This document shows, piece by piece, positions 34,133-43,600 of a stretch of 45,116 nt of DNA (position 1 is its first letter; each line of letters opens with the position of its first letter). The translations under genes and the position numbers were made by a program. Source of the DNA: Anaerolineaceae bacterium 4572_78 (lineage in GTDB: Bacteria > Chloroflexota > Anaerolineae > 4572-78). The stretch covers positions 1 through 45,116 of the forward strand of contig NBMH01000006.1 of NCBI GenBank assembly GCA_002084875.1. Reading direction: 5' to 3'. The notes under the pieces were generated by a model. That model was not told the origin of the DNA, did no database searches, and saw nothing but the letters and a program-made list of their open reading frames with translations.

Positions 34133-34156
34133 GGTGTTAGCACATTTTGTTCTTTT

Positions 34157-35034
34157 ATGGGAATTTTTCCACAGTACATGCGTTTTCACATAGCAAAATT
34201 TGGAAAATATCACTGGATAACTAAATTATTCGTTGTTTTAGTGCTTATCATATTCATACCAGCTATCTACATTTTAACAAGTACTCCCATTTTATTTACG
34301 ATTAATGGGCAAATCTTCTTTGTTCGTGGGCATCAGTATCGGTTCAATCGGTGATAGAAAAAATAACATTACATCTCATCCCCCAAGATTATGTTTCTCT
34401 CCCCCTTGAATATGGCTTAAAACCGCATGACACCTTTGAAATTATGCTTGCTCGTCCAATTACGATTGATTTGCCCACAGAACCAGAACCATTTACAATT
34501 TTTACACAACATCAGACTCCACATGATATTTATCAAAGTTTAGAAATTGGAATCATACCTAACTCAATCAGGTACAGCATCATTTGTCAACAGTCAAGAA
34601 GTTTTCGGCACATGTATTACCTTATTTGGTGCATGCCGATTGCCAAATTTACGTTCTTTAGCTGTTCATCTAAAATTAAACTATGCTATTACTATACGAT
34701 TTACCGACAGCAAGGAAACGTATACCTTTCGCAGTCATGATGCAACCGTCGAAGAAACTTTAGCAAGCCATGATATTTTTGTTTACGATGAAGATTTTAT
34801 CCAAACTCGTACTTTATATGCTACCGTCGCCGAAGTGTTATCAATTTATGAAGCAAGATTTATATGCCAGATTATGGCATAGCAATTGCTGGAGATACAG
34901 GGGGATCAATTAAAGACAGACGGATTGATTTAGGTTTTAACGATGGGGAATTGGAATTTTGGTATGATGAGGTAGATGTATATATCTTAACTCCTGTTCC
35001 TCCTGAGGATGAGATTAATTATGTTTTACCTTAA
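34157..35034 (+). pseudogene. YabE-like cell-wall protein gene (DUF348 and 3D domains), decayed
   Basis: Four frames must be joined. The first has an N-terminal membrane segment (KLFVVLVLIIFIPAIYILT) and the start of a DUF348 domain (INGQIFFVRGHQ). The second continues it (YVSLPLEYGLKPHDTFEIML, then ARPITIDLP). The third holds another DUF348-like unit (YAITIRFTDSKETYTFRSHD). The fourth is the 3D domain (YLPDYGIAIAGDTGGSIKDR, then RIDLGF, VDVYILTPVPP) ending at 35034. The G5 domain normally between them is gone. Intact relatives (YabE, Rpf-like) are secreted wall-active proteins. In Bacillus yabE lies close upstream of rsmA, as here, which supports the identification. Confidence 0.82.
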
Positions 35035-35059
35035 CATGTTTTTCCTAACTTAAACACAA

Positions 35060-35905
35060 ATGCTATCTCCTTATCAGCTTCTCAAAAAATATAATATCCG
35101 TCCCAAAAAGAAATGGGGACAAAATTTTCTCGCCGATGCCAACCATGTGCAAAAAATTATTGATGTCGCAGATATTACATCTGATGATACCATTTTGGAA
35201 ATTGGAGCAGGTTTGGGAACATTGACCATGCCCTTAACACACCATGCTAAAAACGTTCTTGCTCTTGAAGTAGACCCTATCATGGTCAATATCCTACAAA
35301 ACGAATTGGCAAATATATCTAATTTTCATCTCATGCAGGCTGACATTCTGAAGGTTGAGCCAAGCAATTTGTTGCAAATCCTTATACCTGATTTTTCGGT
35401 TGCTGATGATTATATTGTCGTGGCAAATTTACCGTATTATATCACTTCTGCCATAATTCGCCGTTTGCAAGAGAGTAACCATCCTCCTAAAAAAATGGTT
35501 ATCACGGTGCAGAAAGAAGTGGCTCAACGGATTACCGCTAGACCAAATGACATGAGCTTACTGGCTGTTAGTGTGCAGTTTTATGGAAAACCAACATTAT
35601 GTCACACAATCCCTGCACAGGCATTCATCCCGCTCCCCAACGTTACTTCGGCTGTATTAGGCATTGAACGTCATGCAGTGTTACCGATTACGATTGAATC
35701 AAAATTATTCTTCCGTGTTGTCAAAGCAGGGTTTAGCCAAAAGCGAAAGCAATTGAAAAATACGCTTGCTGGCAGTTTTCATGTTTCCTCACATGAGATT
35801 GCCAATCGCATGCAATCTGTGGGAATTAGCCCAACCCGTCGACCTCAAACACTTTCTTTAGAAGAATGGGAAATCGTAACGAAATGTCTGATAGATTTTA
35901 TATAG
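35060..35905 (+). CDS. rsmA: 16S rRNA (adenine1518-N6/adenine1519-N6)-dimethyltransferase
   Basis: RsmA (KsgA) dimethylates two adenines in the 3' hairpin of 16S rRNA. The 281-residue protein shows KKKWGQNFLADANHV at the start. It then has the SAM motif ILEIGAGLGTLT, the acidic LALEVDP and the catalytic VANLPYYITSAII (NLPY). The C-terminal KAGFSQKRKQLKNTL is also typical. Its length is normal. The ribosome-binding site is poor; translation may once have been coupled to the decayed yabE-like gene ending 26 bases upstream. Confidence 0.95.
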   Translation: MLSPYQLLKKYNIRPKKKWGQNFLADANHVQKIIDVADITSDDTILEIGAGLGTLTMPLTHHAKNVLALEVDPIMVNILQNELANISNFHLMQADILKVEPSNLLQILIPDFSVADDYIVVANLPYYITSAIIRRLQESNHPPKKMVITVQKEVAQRITARPNDMSLLAVSVQFYGKPTLCHTIPAQAFIPLPNVTSAVLGIERHAVLPITIESKLFFRVVKAGFSQKRKQLKNTLAGSFHVSSHEIANRMQSVGISPTRRPQTLSLEEWEIVTKCLIDFI

Positions 35906-35906
35906 T

Positions 35907-36061
35907 TTTAACGGAAATTATTCACTCTTCTCATTAGTAAACCACAAACCCCACCCCATGTGAGGGTAAGGCTGTTTAATGCTAAAACAAAAACATGGCT
36001 TGTGATATTTATGGAGCGAAAAAGCTTGCTTTTTCATGTCAAAGCAAGCTTTGACCCTCCA
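35907..36061. repeat. Stack of three dispersed repeats after rsmA
   Basis: At 35907-35962 lies the right end of a MITE-like element in reverse (ATTATTCACTC). At 35970-35998 is a copy of the repeat at the window's left edge. At 36012-36061 is a complete 50-base double hairpin. Such clustering suggests that these elements insert into or beside each other. Confidence 0.75.
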
Positions 36062-36105
36062 ATTTATCTTATCGCTGAAATGCGTAATTTCTGACAATAT
36101 TCAAC

Positions 36106-36366
36106 TTAACGAGGTTCAACTAGAAAACGAAGAGCTGTACGTTCTTGTGCCTCGATTATAACCTCAGTAAATGATGGAATACAGATAACATCAATTCCAT
36201 CTTGGGATAAATATCCCATAGCAATGGCAGTAGCTTTAATAGCTTGATTAACGGCACCCGCACCGATAGCTTGCACTTCGGCACGTCCGATTTCTCGTAC
36301 CACACCTGCTATTGCACCGGCGACTGATGTAGAACGTGATTTGGCAGAAACTTTAATGATGTCCAT
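36106..36366 (-). CDS. spoVS: SpoVS family protein
   Basis: The 86-residue protein (MDIIKVSAKSRSTSVAGAIA, then VVREIGRAEVQAIGAGAVNQ, IKATAIAMGYL) is almost a family consensus SpoVS. The fold is an Alba-like nucleic-acid-binding type. In Bacillus it affects septation and spore coat formation, but the family is widespread in non-sporulating bacteria including Deinococcus-Thermus and Chloroflexota. TAGGAGGT lies nine bases before ATG 36366, so the longer upstream frame is rejected. It is monocistronic. Confidence 0.95.
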   Translation of the reverse strand: MDIIKVSAKSRSTSVAGAIAGVVREIGRAEVQAIGAGAVNQAIKATAIAMGYLSQDGIDVICIPSFTEVIIEAQERTALRFLVEPR

Positions 36367-36610
36367 GAAGATAGTACCTCCTAAGTTCATTGAGTATGAA
36401 AACAATATATTAAGGCTCACTACCAACCTATTAGCTAGTAATTACACCTTGGGCAGGGGATAAGAAATCAAAATGCTTACCATACCATTTTACTCTATTT
36501 TATTCTCAAAAGATATGGAACATTTTTCCTATTCTCATGAAATTAGTTCGTGTTTAGGACTTTTTACCCGCAAACATTTCAAATAAACACATGGTTACAC
36601 GAACAAATTT

Positions 36611-36637
36611 TTGACATGTGTAGTTTTGTGGTATAAT
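36611..36637 (+). promoter_or_regulatory. Promoter of the YggT-M50 gene
   Basis: A perfect TTGACA at 36611-36616 and a perfect TATAAT at 36632-36637 are 15 bases apart, a short spacing. The TGG before TATAAT gives an extended -10. It lies about 47 bases before ATG 36684. Confidence 0.5.
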
Positions 36638-36683
36638 AAATTAAACTTATGTTAGCTTTACAAATGAGAGGAATTGAAAAAGT

Positions 36684-37571
36684 ATGACTTTATTTATTGA
36701 TTTGATTGTTGGTATATTAGAAATATACAAATGGCTAGTTTTAATACGGGTACTCATTTCTTGGCTACCCATGCTTGGTTTTCATATAGACCCGTATCAT
36801 CCCACTTATGGGCAAATTATCCTATTTATCCATAAAATTACCGAGCCAGTCTTGGCTCCCTTTCGTTCGTTTATCCGCGTAGGTACAATGGATTTTAGCC
36901 CAATTATTGTTTTCATTTTGATTACGTTTGTGCAGAATGTTATTCAAGGTAATGATATTTCAGAAACAATTGCCTTTGCCATTTCATTGGTTATTGCCTT
37001 TACTGTGCATGAATTTGCTCATGCATGGACAGCCTACAAATTGGGCGACTCAACTGCCAAAGATTTAGGGCGATTAACCCTTGACCCTCGTAAGCACTTA
37101 GATGTTATAGGTAGTTTAATGGTCTTGGTATTTCACTTTGGATGGGCAAAACCTGTTCCAGTTAATCCTCATTACTTGCGTGGTGATACAAGAGTAAGCA
37201 TGGCGATTGTTGCCGCCGCTGGTCCGTTGTCAAATTTTGTTTTAGCATGCATCGCCGCCATTCCCCTACGCTTGGGAGTTGTTGAGGTATTTTATACCAC
37301 ACCATTTTTCCCGAACCCAGTGCAGTTACTTTATGTGTTTGTATTTCTCAATGTGATACTTCTCTTTTTCAACCTGATACCGATTGCTCCATTGGATGGG
37401 TTTAAGGTTGTGCAAGGGTTGTTACCGTATCCTGCTGTAGAGAAATTTAGCCGTTTAGAATCAGCAGGCCCAATAATCTTATTATTGTTAGTTTTCGTGG
37501 GTGGAAGTGTTTTTACTGCTTTAATCATGACTCCTACAGAATGGCTGGTCGGCTTACTTATTGGGATATAA
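36684..37571 (+). CDS. YggT domain fused to M50 site-2 protease
   Basis: Residues 1-90 are a YggT-type unit: LYKWLVLIRVLISWLP-like EIYKWLVLIRVLISWLPML, ITEPVLAPFRSFI, then MDFSPIIVFILITFVQNVI. From about residue 95 the protein is a membrane zinc protease of the M50 class: AFTVHEFAHAWTAYKLGD with the HExxH zinc site, DPRKHLDVIGSL, FGWAKPVPVNP, AAAGPLSNF and the distal NLIPIAPLDGFK with the third ligand Asp. Normally these are two proteins. The join lies at about residues 90-95, with no stop. M50 proteases of this short kind lack PDZ domains and their targets are mostly unknown. The ribosome-binding site is GAGAGGAAT. Confidence 0.88.
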   Translation: MTLFIDLIVGILEIYKWLVLIRVLISWLPMLGFHIDPYHPTYGQIILFIHKITEPVLAPFRSFIRVGTMDFSPIIVFILITFVQNVIQGNDISETIAFAISLVIAFTVHEFAHAWTAYKLGDSTAKDLGRLTLDPRKHLDVIGSLMVLVFHFGWAKPVPVNPHYLRGDTRVSMAIVAAAGPLSNFVLACIAAIPLRLGVVEVFYTTPFFPNPVQLLYVFVFLNVILLFFNLIPIAPLDGFKVVQGLLPYPAVEKFSRLESAGPIILLLLVFVGGSVFTALIMTPTEWLVGLLIGI

Positions 37572-37578
37572 TTTTTCG

Positions 37579-37637
37579 GTAACCGTTCACAACACACCCT
37601 ATCCCGCGTGGGGGAGGAGTTAGGGATGGGGGCTAAA
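37579..37637. repeat. Partial MITE-like repeat between the M50 and DUF4058 genes
   Basis: GTAACCGTTCAC at 37579-37590 is followed by a shortened C-rich/G-rich hairpin (CACCCTATCCC and GGAGTTAGGGATGGGGG). The terminal GTGAATAATTAC end is missing. The DUF4058 stop codon lies inside it. Confidence 0.7.
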
Positions 37638-38405
37638 TGTATTAATCCATTTTCTATCTTTATCAGAGACACTTGGTGTTAATGTATAATTGTAGTCTAC
37701 AAATAAATAATATCGTCCTTGCTCATAAACATCATGCAAAATATCATTCAACGGCAAATATGGTTCCGATTCGCCAGGACGCAATGGAATTGGGAAATCT
37801 GGTATGGCATCACGAATACTAAACAAATAAACATCTACCCATGGACGTTTACTGCCACGACTGACCATGATACGATAGTCATTGGTTTGCATAATGCCCA
37901 TCGGTAATGATTTACCTTTTCGTAGCAAATCAATTTCCACTAAATTTGTTTCTGTTTCGAAAATTTCTTGTCGTTTTTCCTTGTATTCTCGTCTACCACG
38001 ACCTGTTTTATTTGCGGGCGATAAAATTTCAATAACCGTAATCACTTCGTTATCCCTGACTCGTTTTATTTTTAGATAGCGATGTTTGACCTCCTCAAGC
38101 ATGGGTAATGTTCCCACAATTGGTTTAATGCGTGTTCTATCCATGACCGCAACAGCGGCACCAATTGGTTGCTTATGGGGTCGAGATAAGACCAGTACAT
38201 CGGGTTTACCTGGTCGATTTTTAGGTGGATTACCATTTGGCGAAGTAAGTGATATGTATGTCAGTTGCTCAATAATAGCATAGTAATTGGGTTCTAATTT
38301 TTGAGCTAAGAAATGCTGAATATGACTAATCAAATGTGTATGGATTTGATTCCATACGCCAGGTTGTTCTAAATAGGGATCCATGCCTGGAAAGAGTATT
38401 TTCAT
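37620..38405 (-). CDS. DUF4058 protein
   Basis: The 261-residue protein opens MKILFPGMDPYLEQPGVWNQ, the standard DUF4058 start, and continues with the family blocks KPDVLVLSR, ITVIEILSPANKTGRGRREY and VEIDLLRKGK. A single family domain spans almost the whole protein. The EIxSPxNK and EIDLLR segments look like a nuclease-like core, but activity is unproven. The start at 38405 is supported by GGAGGT. The last four residues (SPHP) and the stop come from the adjacent repeat, so the natural C-terminus may have been changed by that insertion. Confidence 0.88.
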   Translation of the reverse strand: MKILFPGMDPYLEQPGVWNQIHTHLISHIQHFLAQKLEPNYYAIIEQLTYISLTSPNGNPPKNRPGKPDVLVLSRPHKQPIGAAVAVMDRTRIKPIVGTLPMLEEVKHRYLKIKRVRDNEVITVIEILSPANKTGRGRREYKEKRQEIFETETNLVEIDLLRKGKSLPMGIMQTNDYRIMVSRGSKRPWVDVYLFSIRDAIPDFPIPLRPGESEPYLPLNDILHDVYEQGRYYLFVDYNYTLTPSVSDKDRKWINTFSPHP

Positions 38406-38509
38406 GATTACCTCCATATTTGTCAAAATTAATGAATACGATTATTATAGCATGAAGAATAAATTTTGCTAATTTTGAGTGATTAGAAATTAGAATATCC
38501 AAATCCTTA

Positions 38510-38926
38510 AACTTAATTCACATAGCCTACTATCGCAGTAAACAATTTTTTTCTGCTCTCAATCCGACAATTTCCGATGATGAGCGGCAATTGGTCAAAA
38601 TGACATTGGGCAATAATTTGTCTGCTTTGACTCTGTTTGAGAAAATGGATAAAACAGACCGGGTGCTGATTGTGTTACTGGCTACATTCATGCCAAAAAT
38701 ATTACACAAATTTGGAAACGCTTCCTTGAATTGTGTCGCATGGCGAAGACCATTCGTTATTCATGCCAAACATCATGAAATTGGAGCGACATGGGCAAGG
38801 GAAGCTGGATGTGATGAGCTTGTGGTGTGTTTGATTCGGCATCATCAACAAAAACCCGTCATAAACTCCGACATACAATTTGAGAAATTTCAGGCTATTT
38901 TGTATCAAGCAGATAGCATAAACTAG
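38510..38926 (+). pseudogene. HD-domain protein remnant lacking the HD core
   Basis: The open frame (about 138 codons) reads YYRSKQFFSALNPTISDDER at the start, as in the N-terminal part of a chloroflexal-type HD-domain protein. It then passes from MDKTDR directly to VLIVLLATFMPKILHKFG and continues to the usual end (AKHHEIGATWAREAGCDELV, then IRHHQQKP). The middle segment with the metal-binding H...HD motif, about 45 residues, is missing with frame preserved. There is no ATG near the beginning; TTG 38591 is the first usual start. It is a degenerate gene, identified from remembered family pattern only. Confidence 0.6.
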
Positions 38927-38934
38927 GATTAAAT

Positions 38935-39516
38935 ATGAACAATACAACAATTAAAATCATTATCGCTATTTTAATCTCCATATTCACTGTGTGTGTATGT
39001 TGTGGTGGAGTTTTCACATGGTCAGCCGCCATCACTTTACAATCTTCGTTTATTATCGACCCTGATAAAGTTGAGGCGTTTGGAGCTGATATTGCCACCT
39101 ATACCATGCCCAATGACTATCATCATCTTTTCGGCATGGATATTTTGAATATGAGGATGGTAGTTATGGGAACTCAAAACGAAACAATCGATGGCATGCT
39201 GATAACACTGATGAGTATTCCCGAAGGTGAACAGGTTAATGAGAATGAACTCAAACAGCAATTGCAATTAGCCATGCAACGGCAATATCCGCTTCAAAGT
39301 CTCGATTTGAAATTTGATACACTAGAAAACCACATCGTCAATGAGGAAGAAATAGTTTTTACAGTACGAAAGGGAACAGATTCAACAAACACTGCATATC
39401 AGCAAATATCTGGTTTAGTTACAAGTAATAAAGGGCGTGTATTTGTACTGATTCAGGGTCCCGAAACCATGTGGGATGAAACGGTTATCACTCAATTTTT
39501 AGAGTCGATTCAGTGA
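38935..39516 (+). CDS. Hypothetical membrane-anchored protein
   Basis: This 193-residue protein has one N-terminal membrane segment (about 6-30, IKIIIAILISIFTVCVCCGG) and a soluble, probably external, domain with a pattern of beta strands. No family is recognised. It begins eight bases after the HD remnant and ends eight bases before the glycosyltransferase gene. It may thus be part of an operon of which both neighbours have decayed. Composition is like the surroundings. Confidence 0.65.
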   Translation: MNNTTIKIIIAILISIFTVCVCCGGVFTWSAAITLQSSFIIDPDKVEAFGADIATYTMPNDYHHLFGMDILNMRMVVMGTQNETIDGMLITLMSIPEGEQVNENELKQQLQLAMQRQYPLQSLDLKFDTLENHIVNEEEIVFTVRKGTDSTNTAYQQISGLVTSNKGRVFVLIQGPETMWDETVITQFLESIQ

Positions 39517-39524
39517 GGTAATTT

Positions 39525-40561
39525 ATGAAAATTGCGGTTGCTCATGATTGGCTTAATCAAATGGGTGGTGCAGAGAATGTATTGGAAACGATGATTAGCA
39601 TGTTTCCTGATGCTCCTGTCTTTACGACGATTTATGCCTCCGACCTTATGCCTGCTAAATATCGTGGTTGGGATATTCGGGCAAGTTGGCTGAATAACGC
39701 TCCATATATCCATGCCCATCATCAAATGTATCTGCCATTTTATCCACTGGCGGCACGCAGTTTGGATGTGAGTGGTTATGATGTTGTTCTATCAAATAAA
39801 AGCGGCTTCATACATGGCATAAAAACAACCTCTAATCAAACCCATATTTGTTATTGCCTTGCCCCGACTCGCTATGTTTGGGACTATAAGCAATATGCCC
39901 AACGTGAACAACTGAACCCGTTTATAAAACTGACCTTGTTGCCAATCATCTATCTTCTGCGGAAATGGGATTATCGAATGGCTCAAAATGTTAGCCAATT
40001 CTATGCCATTTCAACCGACATTCAACAACGCATTAAAAAATATTATCATCGCGAGTCTAAAATTATTTATCCGCCAGTTGACATCGCCAGATTTCAACCA
40101 GTTAAATCTCCTAATGAAGATTATTATTTTATCGTCTCGCGGCTAGTTCCCTACAAACGGATTGATTTAGCAGTGCAGGCTTTTACACGAATGAAAAAGC
40201 GTCTTGTCATTACTGGTGATGGATCGAGTTAATGGCAAACTGTAGGGCATTTATTTTTCCTGGTTACGAAGATTTTGGCATAACACCTGTTGAAGCTCAA
40301 GCCGCTGGGCGGGCGGTAATTGCCTTTGCAAATGGCGGGGCATTGGATACGATTATCCATGAAAAAACGGGGCTATTTTTTCAGGAGCAAACTGTAGATA
40401 GTTTGATTGAATCCGTCCACCGTTTTGAATCGATGGATTTTGACACGCATGTCATTCGAGAAAATGCGAAACGATTTAGTACAGAACGTTTTAAGCGAGA
40501 GTTATATCAGGCGATACAAGACCCCACCCCCGACCCCTACCCTGCAAGGAGAGGGGAGTAA
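39525..40561 (+). pseudogene. GT4-family glycosyltransferase, split by a deletion/frameshift
   Basis: The first part (39525-40232) carries the N-terminal GT-B half: MKIAVAHDWLNQMGGAENVL, then FVVSR-like YYFIVSRLVPYKRIDLAVQA, ending ITGDGSS. The second frame (from about 40228) resumes at ELMANCRAFIFPGYEDFGIT, PVEAQAAGRAVIAFANGGAL, the donor-binding half with the EX7E-type segment. About 25-30 residues between GDG and ELMANC are lost and the frame has changed, so full-length enzyme cannot be made. The end (DPTPDPYPARRGE) is translated from a C-rich repeat. It probably once added a sugar (WbaZ-like mannosyltransferase group) in the surface glycan pathway. Confidence 0.85.
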
Positions 40562-40635
40562 AACGCACCCCAATAGGGAGATGAGTTTCTCTTGTTCCCC
40601 TATCCATAAGTGGGAGGGGCTAGGTGTGGGGCAAA
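40520..40635. repeat. C-rich/G-rich repeat arms between two converging genes
   Basis: CCCCACCCCCGACCCCTACC and, later, GGGAGGGGCTAGGTGTGGGG are the arms of the MITE-like family without the terminal GTAACCGTTCAC. They overlap the end of the glycosyltransferase remnant and the last codons of the large fusion gene. Confidence 0.6.
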
Positions 40636-43600
40636 TTATTAATCCTGTAAAGATAAGGATACAATAACTTCAACTGCTCATGCACTAGATTCGCATTTTT
40701 AATATCGCTTTCATTTTCATACAATTCCAAAAGATGCAACAAGGATTTGGAACTTTCGATAGAACGGTCTACATAAATTAGTTGAGATATATAAGGAAAA
40801 TAATGCCGTTTTCGAGCAAAGACGACAATTTCATAATTGAGCGAAACCATTTGCGGCGGTACAGCCTGCCAATAAAATGATTTTGCTTTTTCCAATTCGC
40901 CCCGTGCCTCATAAATTCGACCTAAATAATAATTTGATTCCGCATTTTTATAGGCATTGAGAAACCGAGCCATTTTCAAATCTTGGATAGCATCAGCATG
41001 ATTTTCAGTATTTCCTAGCCAACGAGCCTTTCCTCGTAAAGCATATAAATTTCCCTCAATATCACCATGCTCAATCAATTCAGTTAGTATAATTTCTGCT
41101 TCTTCGGTCTGATTTTGTCCAATTAAGGATTTTGCCAATAGTAACCTCAGAGCCTCGCTTTGATATTCCATTTTATCTCGTATAGCCTGCTCAACTTCAT
41201 GATAAGATTTATTAGCTAACTTAAGCGTATATAACACAACCATGTCATCCGTTTGCTGGCTGACCGTATCAATAATGCGATTGCGTTCCTCTGCATCCCA
41301 CAAACCAGACATGATTATCGGCGGCGAAATTTGCACGGCTAAAGCATACTCATGGAGTGATTCAGATTCGTTTCCTAATTGCTCATAAAAATCCCCCAAA
41401 TTAAGCCGATAAATGGCATCATCAGGGGACATGGCAATTGCCATTTTCATGCGTTTGATGGCAGATTCGGGTTCTCCCGCTTGCAATAGTAATTTTGCCA
41501 AATTGGCATGATAAACAGGATTGCTCCCTTCGGATTGCAATGCCATGTCATAATTAGCAATTGCATGTGGTAAATAAGATTTGTCAATGTTAGCCTGCTC
41601 ACCTTGATAATATGCCAACTCAAATTGATAAAATATCATGTTGGGGTCAAGGTTGTGGGCATGTTCTATCATGGAAATTGCCTCATGTAATTTTCCTTGC
41701 AAAGCTAAATCGGCTGATTTTTCGGCGTAGTATTGAGCAATGTCAGAACGAATCAGAAAAAATGCATAACCACAAATCAATGTTATTATCAAAGCAAGCT
41801 TTGACGCTTCAGCCCATCTACCTGTGGGGGACGGGTTAGGGGCTTCTGTCAAAGGAATTATTAAAAATGCAATGCCAATTAGCATGGGTAAAATAATCTG
41901 AGTAGCATTAAAGGTATCTACAATGCTTTGCCCTGCAAAGCCACATAAGGAGGCGAAAATGGCAATTAAACGCAAACGTGTTGTCGCATGTGGAATCGTT
42001 TGCCAATTTCGTCTAAACGCAATCAAGCCCATACCGATTAAGAAAATGCCCGCTAATATGCCAAGCATGCCAGTTTCAGCGGCGGTGTTCAGGTAAATAT
42101 TATGAGCAGTCATCATCTGGTCGCGGGCAAGTTCTGGGTTGCGATATTGACGTAAAAAACGACCATATAATTTCGGTCCCACGCCAGTAATTGGATGGTC
42201 GACTGTCATGTGAATAGCACTTCGCCATAAATCCCAACGAACTAAATCACCGCTAAGGGTGGAATTGCCTTGAAGACGTTGCAAAAAAACGCCGAGCATA
42301 ATGAAACTGAGGAGGAGGATAAGAATTACCCCTGTTATAATGTAAAAACGAGGCTCTGATATTCCTTTGTCAAAGCGAGCAACTATGAGTTGCTTTAATT
42401 TACACGGAATAATGGTCAGACAAGAAAGGTTTTCGAAAACCTTTTTTGTCTTGACCACAGAAGACTTTGACGTTACATACCGTCCAATGAATAATATTGG
42501 CAACGAAATAAACAATGCCAAAAAACCACCGCGTGAAGATGTCAAAACTAATACGACAATAGCCAATATTAACCATGCTGTTAAGACTTGTTTATCCTCA
42601 TGACGATATGTTGTTAATCGCAAGGCAATGGCAGGTGGGATAAACAATGCCAAATATGCCGCTAGCGAAGTGGAGCCGTTTAAGGTGAAATTCAGACGAT
42701 ATAGGTGAGGTGGAATAGGATTTGTCCACCCGCCGATGTCATGCCAACTTTGCTCGAATCCCGCTAGTAATGAAATGCCAAAATACCAACTGACAAATTC
42801 TGTCAAGCCTATGATACATACCACCCCACTACTTAAATACAAAGCACGAATGAATTTTTGTTGCTGATGAGGAATTATATCGAGAAGCAGATAAAACATA
42901 ATGGCATGCGAAATTGGTTGCCATAAGGCTTCAAAACTAAATCGAGGGTCAATCGATTGGCTGGCAGAAATGAACTGCACCACTAACCAAAAAATAATGG
43001 CGATGTCAAGGGATGTTTTGGGAAATCCCCATGATGTATCCCTTTTGGCAAATTTAGTCCATAGCCAGCCGCTAAAGATGGCCATGACCACGATAGCAAT
43101 AATCATTTCTTCTATCGCCTCTTTAGGTAATGGTTCAGCAAAAAGGAAGCCTTGTCCATACTCACAATGTAAATTCTTTAATTTGGTAGCTTGATAATCT
43201 GTTTCTACTCCTTCGGCAACCACTTGCATGCCCAAACTGTGTGCTAGGGTAATAATTGCCTCGACGATTTCTAAATTATTTTCATCTGTTCCAATCCTGC
43301 AAATGAAAGAATAATCAATTTTTAAGATGTCAACAGGCAAACGATGCAGATAACTTAATGATGAATATCCCGTTCCGAAATCGTCAATGGAGAGTTGAAT
43401 CTGACGTTCACGAAGTTTATACAATCTTTCTGTGACCCACTTGGAGCAATCCATGAGCGTCATCTCTGTAATTTCTATTTTGAGGTTAGCACCACTAATC
43501 TGTGTGTCATGCAAAATGTGGTCAATCTTGTTGATTAAATCAGGTTGCAAGAAATGTTTGGCAGAAAGATTAACACTCATTTTTAATGATGGATTGATTG

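Noticed and set aside
37719-38283. Plus-strand open frames opposite the DUF4058 gene
   Set aside because: They are mirror frames without ribosome-binding sites; the minus-strand frame has clear family homology and a good start.
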